Origin: Lateolabrax maculatus
Lineage: Eukaryota; Chordata; Actinopteri; Acropomatiformes; Lateolabracidae
Length of the DNA: 64,000 nucleotides
Direction: 5' to 3'
NCBI GenBank assembly: GCA_031216445.1
Contig: CM062210.1
Location: forward strand, 6,444,501-6,508,500
The notes under the pieces were generated by a model, which saw nothing but the letters and a program-made list of their open reading frames with translations, was not told where the DNA came from and searched no databases. Shown piece after piece: positions 37,266 to 50,127 of the stretch (the stretch's first letter is position 1; every line of letters begins with the position of its first letter). The position numbers and the translations under genes were made by a program.

Positions 37266-39304
37266 TGGAGTTGTTTCTTCATTCATACTGTTCAGTGTGT
37301 AAAAATGCTTGTTTCAGTCTCGTTATACAAGAAGACAACTGTTACATGATCTGTATGCAGCGTGCTCGGACAGTTACTCCTGGAGGTATCTGTTATCGGC
37401 TTGGCAGAGCTGAAGGAAAATCAGTAGTGATTGCGTGCTCATATTCAATAATACATCTTGTAGTCTTCCCGGTTTGCCTAAAAGCTTTACTGCAGCGCCT
37501 GGAGGCAGTGAACAGTTTGTTCCGAAAGCAGCCCGCCCCGCCTCAGCTCCTCGCTTTAAGTCAGTAATTCTCCACCCCGGCCCGGGCCTCCCTGGGTTTT
37601 GATGAATATTCTGTACACACATGTCTTTGGGGAGAGAAGTGAACCCGGTGCCCAGAGGGAGGGTCGTGTCTACCTAGCCAAGGTCCGCCGTGGCGTGGGT
37701 GGTTAACCTTCGCAGCGAGATGGTTGTACAAGCTGAATGGCTTACTTCACACACCCTCCCCGGCCCCTCCTCCTCCCTAAAGGGGTGAGAGGATCGCACT
37801 GAGGGCCCCTAACCTCCCCCACCCTCAAAACTTCTCCATGTGAGGGTTGTCGGCCGGGGAGAATGGCAGAGCAGCAGAGTGAAAGAGGCTCTTTCTGAGG
37901 TGGGAGCCGGGCTGCGGTCGGCATTACAGCGCTGCTGCAACACGCTGTGGAAAGGCCTCCACCTGCTTCCTTGTGGTGAGGTCAGAGAACAATAAAATGC
38001 CTATCTGCCACCTCCTGCAGGAAATTTAACCCACCAATGAGCTTGAGCACAAAGTTAACGCTTTACTGATGCAGAGTACCAGAGTGTTCTTTTAGTGAAG
38101 GGTAATTTAGCAGGACTGCACAATTATTTGCACATTTGGATCTCACAGCTAATAGCAGAAATTGGTAATATGGAAAAAAAAAATGATGCTGTGGTTAAAA
38201 AATAGTAAAGAGGGGAATAGCAAAGGGTGCATTTGAGTAATTTTCCCCTTAAATGTTTGAGAATAATAACTGTTTATTAAAGTCACAACATTTTTGTAAA
38301 TCGGTTTTATCATTTACCCATAATTAGAGTCCAGGTAGGGGAGTCTCCCAGTGGCCACAGACTCTGTGTACCTGTTACTGCAGACAGGTCGGGGACATGT
38401 TGTTTTGTTTGCAGGGCTAAAAGCACAACTGTATGCAGAATTTGAATACATACAGCTCATGTGCTCATCTTATTCTGATGTCCTCATGTCTTAAACAGAG
38501 AAACACACCTATATAATATCTACAGTACATTGATTGACAAAGATTGACATATAGATTTAAATTATTGCCTATTTAACGGCTTACAAATAAAAAGTGAAAG
38601 TGTTTCAAATTCATCTATTCGCATTTATCCTGCAGATCTTCAGTAGGCAAACATTCGGTTCTGTTGAAGTAATATTATATATAAAACAAATAGCAAAATT
38701 TATCCCTAATGTATTCCTCTTTTTCATGACTTCATTGATTGATAAATGCAACACAGTTCACTGTTTCACAGTTCAGTATATTTTATAACCTTTAAATGTG
38801 GAAACGAGGCATTTTAATTGCCTGAATATCTCGCCTTAATCCTAAGGACATTTACTGTGAGTGTATATATATATTTATATGTATATATAGTATGTACCAT
38901 CACTGACTCCTGAATATTTCTGCTGTCATCACTTCAAAATAAAAATGAATATCTAGCATTGCTAAAACAGTTAAAAAAAACTGCATTCAAGCCTTATTTT
39001 GAACTCAAATTTTATGTTCTCGGGTCTCAGAAACTTTACATATCTCCAGTTTGCAGCCTCAGGAATGAGTTCATTGAAACGATTCACAGCTCCCTGTATA
39101 ACACTTAGGCTTAGTTTAACGCATTAAAATGTAATTTTTTACTGCAAAGCACACAAAAAAATCAAATGACATAATTTACCTTCAGAGGAAACCTGTGATC
39201 AAAGTAAGGTTTCTCTTAAGTGCACAGAAAAGTGTCTATACATCGACATGTCTATGCATAAAGGCGAAAAAAAAAAGACACTTCAGATATCATGGCATTT
39301 ACAA
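37266..39304. other. Intergenic spacer between CHPF2 and SMARCD3
   Basis: No credible exon on either strand. A GC-rich island (about 37490-37960) with C/G-runs interrupts an otherwise AT-rich spacer. The rest holds A/T homopolymers and a short TATATG-rich patch at 38862-38890. Confidence 0.4.
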
Positions 39305-41925
39305 ACTTTGGCAAGCGCTTCTTTATTTACATCCAGGCTGTCTCGCAATGTCACAGCTGTTTTCCCTTTTTTGTCTTTTTTTGTAGAATGCAATCACCAA
39401 ACAAGTTTGCTCTTTACAGATATACAGTATTATGTATCCTATTATCTCCCTGTTGGTGATGCTCTGACAACAGTGTAAACAGAGAGAAAGAGCAGTTCCC
39501 ACTCTTCACAAACACATGCAGGGAGTGGGACAAACGTGTCAACAGTATGTCAGGGTTTAGGAACAGGAGACACAGCAGTCTGTTAACATTTTGTCAGGTA
39601 TTACGATTCTGTGGTGCTCAAAGCTGAGCTCACCCAAGAGTTGCAGCTTCTAGTTTCCTCCACAAGAGGGTGCTAGTGAATCAGTGACTGTATGACAACA
39701 ATGTGAATGCCCTGGCCATACAAAGACAAATCACTCCAGGTCAGACACAGGACTAAGATACTACCAATGACTACTGTTTTCTCCTAATGAGTGCAGTTAA
39801 TATAACTTAGTAACAAAAACACAGTTCAGAAAAATCACACCTACAGTTAGTTGCTGGTAGGGCATATCATTTTTGGCAAAAAAGTTTCTAGAAGGCATTT
39901 CAACAAGTCTTTTGCTCGTCACACAGACTGCTATGCCAGCTTTGTATATTTACACATACTGTCTCGTCAGATGTATTAATTAAAGTCCATGGAGCATGCA
40001 TAGGTCATTGTGAAATTATCCAATCACTTTTTGTGTATGCTGGGATAATAAAGAGGGTCTCACCCACGACGAAGAGAGCCCCGACAAAGAATTACAGCAC
40101 AGTGCAAAGAAACCCCCCAAAAAGGTTCCAGCTAGAAACTGACTGCTGAGAGAAAAAAATCCTCCATCTGACATTACAACATATACATACAAGTCAAGTG
40201 TCATTAAAAAAAATGTGTAAAACGAGATTGGTGCAGATTATATCATGTGTTACAGCTACTGAGATTGAAAGCAAAGGAGGTCTTTCTTTGTTGCAGCTTC
40301 TAGCTCCCACGACAGTTACGGGATGGACCTAAAATAAACCACCCCAACCCACGATAGTACACAGAGGAACACTAACATTCCTGCCCTACTAATTCAAAAC
40401 GCATGGCGCACCCATACTGCACTATGTAACTCAGCCCCCCCCCCCACCTCCCCAAAAACAAACACACAGATAGTCTGTCGTATACTGTACAGTTGGCCCT
40501 CTTAAGGGAAAAAAAACATATTTACATTCACATCTCTAGAAAAGAAAAAAAAACTTTTTTTTCCTTCTTCATGTAACATAGAAAGTGTAGAAATGGAGAA
40601 ATTCTCCAGACCTGGGCTTAAGTGTTCACTGCAATAACAATTTATGAGTTTGTTTACAAAAACTTGAGGCCTAATTGGCTATAAAATGCAAACATTTGGG
40701 ACTAAATTCTCTCTGAAACCGCCAAAATTGTTCAGATTTGCTAAGACAGGGACATTTTTGCACCTTCTGTTAAACCCAGGTGAGGATTTTTGCCCACTTC
40801 TATTTCAGTGATCGTGTTCTCTTCTTCTTGTTGCAACCTTTGGTAACACCTTCAGCACACAAACTGGCAAAATACTACACAAGGAAGGCAGTGAGCGACT
40901 TTGACAAAACAAATCAGTCGCAAGTCCTGACATGTATAGGCATATTTGTCATTTTGCTATGATTAAGGGAAGAAAAAGCTATTATTATAGTGATCAGTAC
41001 ATTTCTCCTTCATTAAAACACTACTCTTGCTATAAACAGACATGTAGCTGTTGATGTGCTAATACTTTAGTTCAGGTAACTAATACTGTTGTAGAAATTA
41101 CTGTAAAAAGTATACAAGTCTGTTTACTGGCGAAAAAGACTAAAATGAGACACATTGGGGGTTTTCCAATGAATTCATGCAAACCTGAAAATGAATGAAA
41201 TCCACACCTCTGGTTTATAGATAGCATTGATTCCCTGCAACCCAATGTGTCACGCTGTAATTTCGACTTTGCTGGTGTAATTAATCAATCTTTCGAAAAC
41301 ACTCTCCTAATGAGAACAAATTAAAACACACACAGTCACACTTACAACGTTGGAAAACATAAAATATGAAGACTGATCCAGAGCGCTATGAGGATCGACT
41401 GTGACACCGGGTTACATCATGTACTTTTCTGTCCGACACAGAAGAAAACTCTTTGAGATGAGTGGTGTGTGAGCAGCCGGTTTCAGAGTCTGTCTTGACG
41501 TATTTTTGACATATTTACAAAAGCAGAGAGTAGCGATGGAGAGGAAGTTTTGTTTGTTAAGCAGTGAGTCCGAGGATGCCTGTGGTCTGAGGGTCTTGAC
41601 CTCTGGGGGTGCAGCTGAATACATGCAGTTAATAATGATGTCCTCACAGGCCTGCACAAAACGGAACAAACACGCAGCGGACGCACATGTGCATCGAGAT
41701 CCGGCTTCCACACGCGCACATCGCTGCTGTCGTTAGAAAACCTCTCATTTCAATTTTCAAACTACGGAAGAACCTCTGAAATTGCATTGGCATCACTAAG
41801 ACAAAGGGTTTTTTAATATTACTGACAATTTTTAGAGGTTTTCACCACACTACAGCAATGGCCTCACACACACACACGCCCACACAGCTCTGAAATCAGA
41901 GGCAGAGATTCAGGAGGGCCTTGGT
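39305..41925 (-). other. smarcd3: Possible SMARCD3 3' UTR
   Basis: On the minus strand an ATTAAA at 41817-41812 would give a short UTR of about 130 bases. An AATAAA at 39327-39322 would give a long one of 2.6 kb. The interval has no coding signal and is moderately AT-rich with A/T homopolymers. Transcript data would be needed to choose. Confidence 0.3.
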
Positions 41926-44900
41926 TTAGGTGTTGCGGACAGCTAAGGCTTGTTCCAGCTCCTGTCTCCTCTGCTGGATCTGTCGAGGACAGAGGAGAAG
42001 AAAGGACGTAAATACGTCTTCTGTGCATCTACATGTGGAGGCAGAGGATTGAAAAGATAATTAGATGGCGTTTACCCACCTTGCAGTAGAAATAGCGGCT
42101 GACGGCCTCCTGGGACCAGGGCTCGTGGTAAAACGCCGCCCTCCTCTCCTCTTCAGGGTTCCCCACCACGTCTGTCATCAACTGCAGCCAATAAGAAGGC
42201 ATAATCAGTAATGATAGGACTTAATAATACGCATCATTAATATTATATGTGACAAATGTGGAGCATGGATACTGTGATATGGGTGGATACATTTATTTAG
42301 GAAAAAAATGAAAAGCCAAATATTAGATGTACTTTGTAGCATCCAGTATTTCAAACTAATTATTTTTAATTATTTTGGCGACCTTTCATGTAACATCATC
42401 GTCAGGTCAAAATTCCCTCTTAACCAGCAAACTGTAGCCACTAGGGGCCGCTAGCTGTGCATAAAAATGTCTTCATTGTTTTCAAAAATGGTTTCATTGG
42501 TGTATTTTATTTTCCCCAAAAATAAAGGCAGCGAGTTGTTTCAATGTGCCTTTAAGTTACGAAAGTAGCGTCATGAGCGTGCGTGCATATAAATAGTAGT
42601 ATCGAACCTTAAGGTCTCGGCTCTGGGATTTGAGCCAGTCCTGGATGTAGCCCTTGGGATCTCTGGAGAAACTGAGCATGAAGTCCCTCTGGATCTTCAG
42701 CTGGTTGATGGACTCGATGGTCTCATGAATCTGAAACAGGAACAGTAACATACTATATACACATCAAGAAAAAAACAGAAATCTCAGTGTTTCCTTTCTT
42801 CATTTAACTGTAACTAAGAAACAAGGAAGGTACAACTGCAACGATTATAGCTGAAGAATAACAAACAGGTATACCTCTGCCATCATGCAGGAAAATATAA
42901 GTATAAGAAAACTCTCTGTCCATTAATTTAATAAAAGCAGTAATACTTGTTGCCATTGTATGTATTTTGTATCATTGTATTTTTCCTTCCTGCTCACCCA
43001 CAGCAACCTGCTCTCATCAAAAATGTCAGTTTAAAGGTTAAAATGTGTCCATAAAACATAAATCTTGGTCAAACTAATAATAGCTCCCACATTTAAAACA
43101 GTAGGGCGTGAAATCCACTGCAAGCGAACTACTGCAATAAAACAAAAGCTCCTGTTCCCACGAGGCAGTTTACTTCTCACATCAGCGTGATTTACAGCAT
43201 CAAAGGTAAAGTAGAGTATGTATTCTGTGATGTTGGTGATCTCACCTTGTTGTCGAGCGAGGCGATTTCCTGCTGGTTGGCCGTGGAGAGAAGGAAGCTG
43301 CTCATCTGGCTCTTCAGGGGGTCTTCCACCTCCACGTCAATGTCGTAGCAGGCCGTCTTCTTCTGGTCGTTGGGATCCACGCTGACGGGGAGCAAAGAGG
43401 AAAAAGAATGTAAAGGAAAAAAGAGAATGAGTGAATCAAAAGTATCATAAATTACTGCAGAACCCAGATGGAGATCCTGTCATCTCGAGCCTGCAAGATT
43501 ACTGAATCCATTAAACACCTTTGTTAACTTCCTTTACTTTTTTGTTTTCTTTTGTATCGTGAATAATAAAAGTCCTGATGAATAATAAGTCTATGTTACA
43601 AATCCAAAAAACATTAATTAGGTTTTGACTGTACAGTCTACTGCTGCCACATATTGTTTATGATGTCTAATAGCCACCATTTAAAATGATTCTATTTTTA
43701 TGTTTAGTAATAAAGTTAATTGAAACTGCAAGAAAAACAATACATCAAAACTATTTAGAAAAAGCTTGAAGACACATTTTCCTGAGAAAACAAAGGAAGC
43801 TTTTACAGTAATTAAATATATTTTTCTTTACAAGTGCAGAGACAAATGGCCTTTCCAGAAACAACAGAAATACAAAAACGTAAAAGCAGCATCACATTCA
43901 GCACAAGGGAACGTGTGCAAAACATACAATAAAATCTCTTCTTTATAAATACTTCTTCTAACTTCTGAGATTTTAATATCAGTGAGGCTTCCCTGGTTAA
44001 ATAAAGTTTCTATACAGTAAAACAGGAATCTACCTGATAACGTGGTTGATGACGATGGGGTCAGGGGGTAAGAGGAGGTTGGTGAGGCGCTGAGGGATCT
44101 CAGAGAACTTCAGCCGAGGGCAGTCAAAGATCTACAGAGGCGGGAAGAAATGACATGTTTGAGAAAATCACACCTTAACACAGTTATCGAAACACATAGT
44201 GATTACATATAGTAATACACATAATACACATACTTAAAAAATGTAGTGTTGAAGAGTCCATAAACGACACATACTCATGTTGTCCTAGTAATAGCAGCAT
44301 GTATGCAACAACAGTGTGATTTATAGCACACAGAGAGGGCCGTACCTGTTGGAAGTACTTGTCACAGTTGATGTACTCCTTATCATGGGAGTCCTGCAGC
44401 TTGTTTGTCTTGACGTACTGCCAGAGGGCCTGGATGATGCAGGAGCGAGTCTGAGTGTGAATGCCGAGCAGGCGAGCCAGGCGAGGGTCCAGCTTGAACT
44501 GGGGAGGCTGTAGAGACAGAGATAGAATTGCATTACAACACTTTCGCCCACCTCCGAGCCTTTACCTCAGCTGTAAATGCAATCTGTATTGTTTCTGTAG
44601 ACTGGTGGTTATCAGTAATGTGAGGCCTGCAGGTTGTCACTACAACAGCTGATTTCATGGCATGGATTAGTCACAGAGTTGTAACAGAGGAGAGTCTATT
44701 TCTGGACAGACTTGTGAGACTGTGTGCCCCCCCCCCCCTCACCTGGTAGTCCAGCATCAGCAGCAGAGTGCAGCGCACGCTCACGTCTCCCGGCCTTTTC
44801 ACCTGGAAGCCGTCCGTCTCCTGAGTGGTGGGCGTGCGGTGCCACTGAAAGAGCAAACCACCATACATTGACTACACACCCCAAACTGAGGTGGTTTATT

Positions 44901-47900
44901 CAGACTGAATGTATTGTGATTTTCACACTTCATTTCTGTTTGTTCACACTTCAAATAATCATTTCTCCTTAAAAAACCCTGAAAATGTATTTTTTCTCAA
45001 TAAGCTTCTTATTATGTGCAATGATCAAACAATAACACTCTTTGTTCTGCCAAAGTTATAAGAGTTTCGGTTATTTTGAGTGAAATATCTCTAACTATTG
45101 GATGGATTGCTGGAAAGGCCCAAACATTCATGTCGCCCTTAGAATTAATTGTAATAACGTTGTTGATCCCTTGTTCAATACTTTGTTTTATGATTAATTA
45201 ACTGCAAAAACTAATTTCCTAGTGTTTAGTGCTAAACATCAGCATGTTACCGTGCTCACATTAGTCTTGTTGAGTTTTAAACTCTTAATAAATAATATCT
45301 AGGCATGTTTCTTCCTGAAAATTTTATTGTTGCTAAATATTTAATACTATAGAGAAATACATAGATTTGAAACCAAGTTTTCAGAGGCTTTAAGGAAACT
45401 GCAGACTGTTCGAAGCTGCAGATTTGCCACAATTAATAATTGTGCAAGAGGAAAAGTGCACCTGTACCATCTAGCAGCCTTGATCTTGAGTGTTAAGTCT
45501 TTGGTTTAATGAGCCATGTACAGTGTGCTGAGAAACTAAGATAGCAAGAGGTTAAGCATGTGGCTGTGCAGCTGAATGTTATCACACTATCAGTGGAAAC
45601 CTGAAGTGAAAAACTAAATATCAGCCCGGGCAAATACAACTATTTCTGTTTGTGTTTTAGTCTTTTTGCTTACATATATCAGAACCTCCTCTGTATTTAA
45701 CCGCAGATGAATGTTACTTTCATCCCCATTTTATCTTAACTGCTCAGAAATTGAAAGGAAAAGCACTTAAAACACCTTCTTCGGGACAGTGAATTGCAGT
45801 AACTTAATACAGAGCAATACAGAGTAATGTTTTCCTCAAACCAATGGCTGACTCAGAGCAGATTAAGTACTGATTGTACCTCAAGGAAGAGAAAACATTC
45901 TTTTGATGGAAAACCATTCAAAGAGAAGCACCAGAGTGCCTTGCTAAAATACCTCTTTAAAAGAAGGAACCTTGAGAAATCATAATTTTCAGTCTGAAAT
46001 TGTTAAAGGTGTTTTTTTAAAGTCAATACATTCAATGGAGATACAAAGTGAAGGGCAGCGAATGATTGTTTTTTAATATGTAAGCACTTGTTTTCTCCAG
46101 CTCTCACACCCGTATTTCAAAACAACCTTGCAGTGTTCAAAATAAAATTTAAAAAACCCTCTCCTTTATGTGGTTATAAAAAATCAATTTATTTAAAATG
46201 ACAGAGGGCACTCTCTCACTGTTGTATTTTGTATTTATCCAATGGGGATGTAAAAAAGGAGCAGGTTAGTTGGGGGGATTGCAGCTCGAGACTTAACCAG
46301 ACATCATAAAATAACATTTTCTAGTGAGCGCGTCTCCTCTGCATGAGGAAGAGGTCACCGCTGACCCTGGCCTCATGGCTGAACAGTCTGATTCACTGGT
46401 TTGTGCAGCGTACAAAATTTCTTCATTACTAATGGATTTGATCTCAAAAGAAAGCACTGACCTACAAAGTGTTCAGATGGGCAACATTCCCATTTGTATT
46501 GCATTTAAAGTGGTATCAATCTTCTTATCGACGGCAAAGAAAAAGAATTTCCCAAAATGTTGAACTATTCTTTTAAGCATTCGGACAGTGACGTATTTTT
46601 GGTTGTTTTGGCTCTGTGCTCCAACTGAAGCTAATTTTATTAACAATGGCTCAGTTCCATTAAGGTCCCTACACACCTGTAGTCCACCCACATAGGTGTT
46701 TTTACTCATGTTGCCTGATTAGACTTTCTCTTAAGGCGGTTGTAATCAAAATTTTTATAATAACAATGTATATTAATTTAATGTAATGTGTAAGAATTGT
46801 CGGCTAAACACTAAAAAGTAAAAAAAAGCATTTTGTATGAGCAGGTAAAAGGTCGATCAGTGTGCAGTTCTTAAATGAGCCTCTTCCTCTGTGCTGCGGC
46901 AACTGACCTCAACCAGGTGGTTGTCAGGACCGTAGAGGTCTTTGTCCAGCTCAATCACCAGGCTCTTGAAAAACGACGAGAACTTTTTCTTCTGCTTCCC
47001 CGGCTGTGAAACAGACAGAGAGAGGTGGTCTATTAATGTCTAAAATCGGACACAGACGCACATCAAACGCACACATGCAAAAGCAAACACTTGTCTTTGC
47101 TTATAGCAACGTTCCTCGTCAAAAACCCACAAGAGGCTGAGCAAGAGCAGAAAGAAAGTGAGACGCTAGACATTCTCAGGGTCCACTTCCTCCGAGTTCA
47201 ACCAGAAATATTTGTGGTTTGTGAAACCTAAATGCTTCCTACCGCTGCTTTCCCCTGGACTGCTGAGAACATCAGAGCTTTTTGAAAGGAGGCTTACGGC
47301 TCTGTGCTGCATCTACAGTCCCTCTAAACACTCTTCACAGCATCAATCCTTCATTTATACTCCCAGCCAGACGATACTTTTCTATCCAAAGCTGTTTGAG
47401 CACATCGTTACTGAGCGTTCATTATAGATCAACAAAACTCACGTCATCAAGCAGCTTCCCCTCCACTCGCAGTTCCCACGATGCAATGCTGCCATCTGAG
47501 TCATCAGCGTCAGGTCTGGCAGGGTTGAAGGTGTTTGATATGTAAAGCCTCAGTTTACGCTTTTGCTGCTGACACAATGGCACATAAAATAGCACAGTTT
47601 AAACGGACATTTCACAAAATATTGAAATGGTGCTGCAGGTGCCCCATCTGAACAGATTAATTTAAAATAACAAGAATATAACAAGAGTCAAGAAGTTAAA
47701 TTTGTCTTGAAAAGGGACATTTTTTGTGTGTGTGTTTTAAGATGAGACAAAACTACAAAATGAAAAAAGGATCCTTGATTAAATTGTACAGCAGTTATTA
47801 ACAATTTTAAGACCTTTCAATACCTGTTGAGGTGCCAAAATTACTTTAAATGACATTTTCTCCCTTCCAGAAAAGGATACTTGGTGTTTTAGACTAACAC

Positions 47901-49696
47901 CTTGAGGACAGCATTAGTCAAGGTTTTTTTTTCCTTACCTTCATTGGTCTCTTCAGTGCTTCCTGGATGTCCACACGTTTGCGCATGATGGTCTGGTCCA
48001 GTTTGCGCTCAAACGCCAGCAGATCCATGTAGGCCTGAGACTCTGGGACCAGCTCCCGGATCTGCTCAGAGGGGAAGCGATCTGACGTTAAAATCTTCAG
48101 ATCACCACAGCTGCAATATTTCACGCACACAAGATTAAGAAATCAGATCTACCATCTGCATATCACTAAAGGACTTAGGCGGATTAGCTGTCTGTCCTGC
48201 CATGGTGCTGCAGGGGGTCCAATGTCTTCTTTCAAGGACACTTAGCCCCATAACATATAGCTTCCTTTCACAGGAAAGGAGTGGTTTGACCCTTTTCTGT
48301 TCAAATTTATATTCATATATTATGTTCCTTCATTTTCTCCTTTAAGAACCTTCCACACTGTCTGACAGTATCACAGATATATTCTGTATCAGCTTGTCCC
48401 AGGTCGTCACTGACACTGACTTAAATCAAACCCAAGACTCAGTACTTTTATGGCTGCACCTTTCCATCAAATGGACATTTCTTCTGCATCTTTTTATACC
48501 CATTTCCCTAGATTTAGTCCTTCTGGTTTGACTCCAGCCAGGGACTTATGTTGGATGCCATCTCCCTCTCCCCTGAACTCTCTGGTATCATAAATCTGAT
48601 GCCCAAAATACTTAAACAGAAAAAAGAGAGGTTTCACACCTGTGACATTCTGAGTTTGAGGACACTAAGGACTTAATATCTTGTCACCCCATAAAAAAAC
48701 ATAATCAGACTCAAATTATTACAGTATATGGAGTAGAATTAACTGTGACGGATCATATTCGTTCTATATGAGACTTATGTTTCTCCAAAAGCTTTTATAG
48801 GAAGCTGACAAGAGTAGAAACGCCCCTTTTCTGCTGCCCAGTCCACCATTAATACGGTGGTCCACACCATCCTGGGGACACTGGGGGATAAAAATGAAAG
48901 ATGCAGAGTGTGCAGCCAACCAGCCAGGACTCAGACATTACCATACCGATGAAAGTCCTCGGAGCATCAAGGGCTGCTGCTTACTTACCAAACTGTGCAC
49001 ACACACTCTTACAGTTCTCTCCTTCTCCTCCCTCCCTCTTCTGTCCTCTTTCATGTTTCTTTCTAAATGGCTGCCTTCATTGTTCTCTCTCATTCCTTCT
49101 CTATCTCCATCTCACCGCCTTTCACCGGGCGGAGGTGCCGAGCAGACGAAGGAGTGTGGCAGACATTCCCTGTCCCTGACTCATTATTGTGGAGTGGCGC
49201 CCCAGCCATGCCTACTGCTATCTCTCTGTCTGGGTTATGTTAGGGGATAAGACCTGAGCCAAGACGCTCACAGCCTCCAGACCTCCACAGTCTCAGTGTG
49301 AAAGCCTTCTGTGCGCCGGCCAGGACGTGGTGTGGTGATGGCGTGGCACTGGGCCGAAAACTGAGACCACGGGATGAAAATCACAACCTCAGTCGGCACA
49401 GACTCACCTGTGGCAACGCGGTGATTCAGCCTCCTGTTTCGGTTCTACTTGCGGCTGCGTCTCTGTCATATCCCGCTGACTACTCCAATTTAAATCAATG
49501 AGGCACCATCCAAATACCAGAATGAAACCCCTAAAAAAAAAAAAAACCCTAAAACCTCCTGATCGCTCCCTCTCATCCTCTCTCTCTTCTCTTTTGGAAA
49601 TGACACATAATCATCTGGCCCTCTGCACTTCCAAGAACCCCTGACATCAAAAACCGACCAGGATTTTTCTGTTCTGCACACAAAAGATAACAACAA

Positions 49697-49727
<31 letters not shown>

Positions 49728-50096
49728 ACACAGCAACAAAGGTAAAAATATGCAGCCTCACCCTTTGCGGAAGAATCTTGTCTGCCATTTTCCTTCTCTT
49801 AGCACTAGAGAGAGGGAGAGAAAGACAGAGAGAAAGAGGAAAAAGAGAGCATGTTACTATGGTGACTGATAGCGTAGCACCCAGGCCATCTGCTAAAATG
49901 CTGGGCCATATCCAGCACCCCAGCATCCCAGCTGTGTGTGTGTGTGTGTGTGTGTGTGTTTGTCTGTGTGTGTGTGTGTGTGTGCGCTCATGTGTTTGTG
50001 TGAAATGCAGCGGTCCACCTGGAGAGCGAGAGCTTCTAACAGCCAAAAAGGTATCTCATCACACATGTCTTGCCTGACATGTATTCACTGCGCACA

Positions 50097-50127
<31 letters not shown>

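Noticed and set aside
49573..50077. Open frames of 157 and 99 residues on both strands near 49.6-50.1 kb
   Set aside because: Both are translated CA/TG microsatellites; only the 43-base SMARCD3 exon inside is real.
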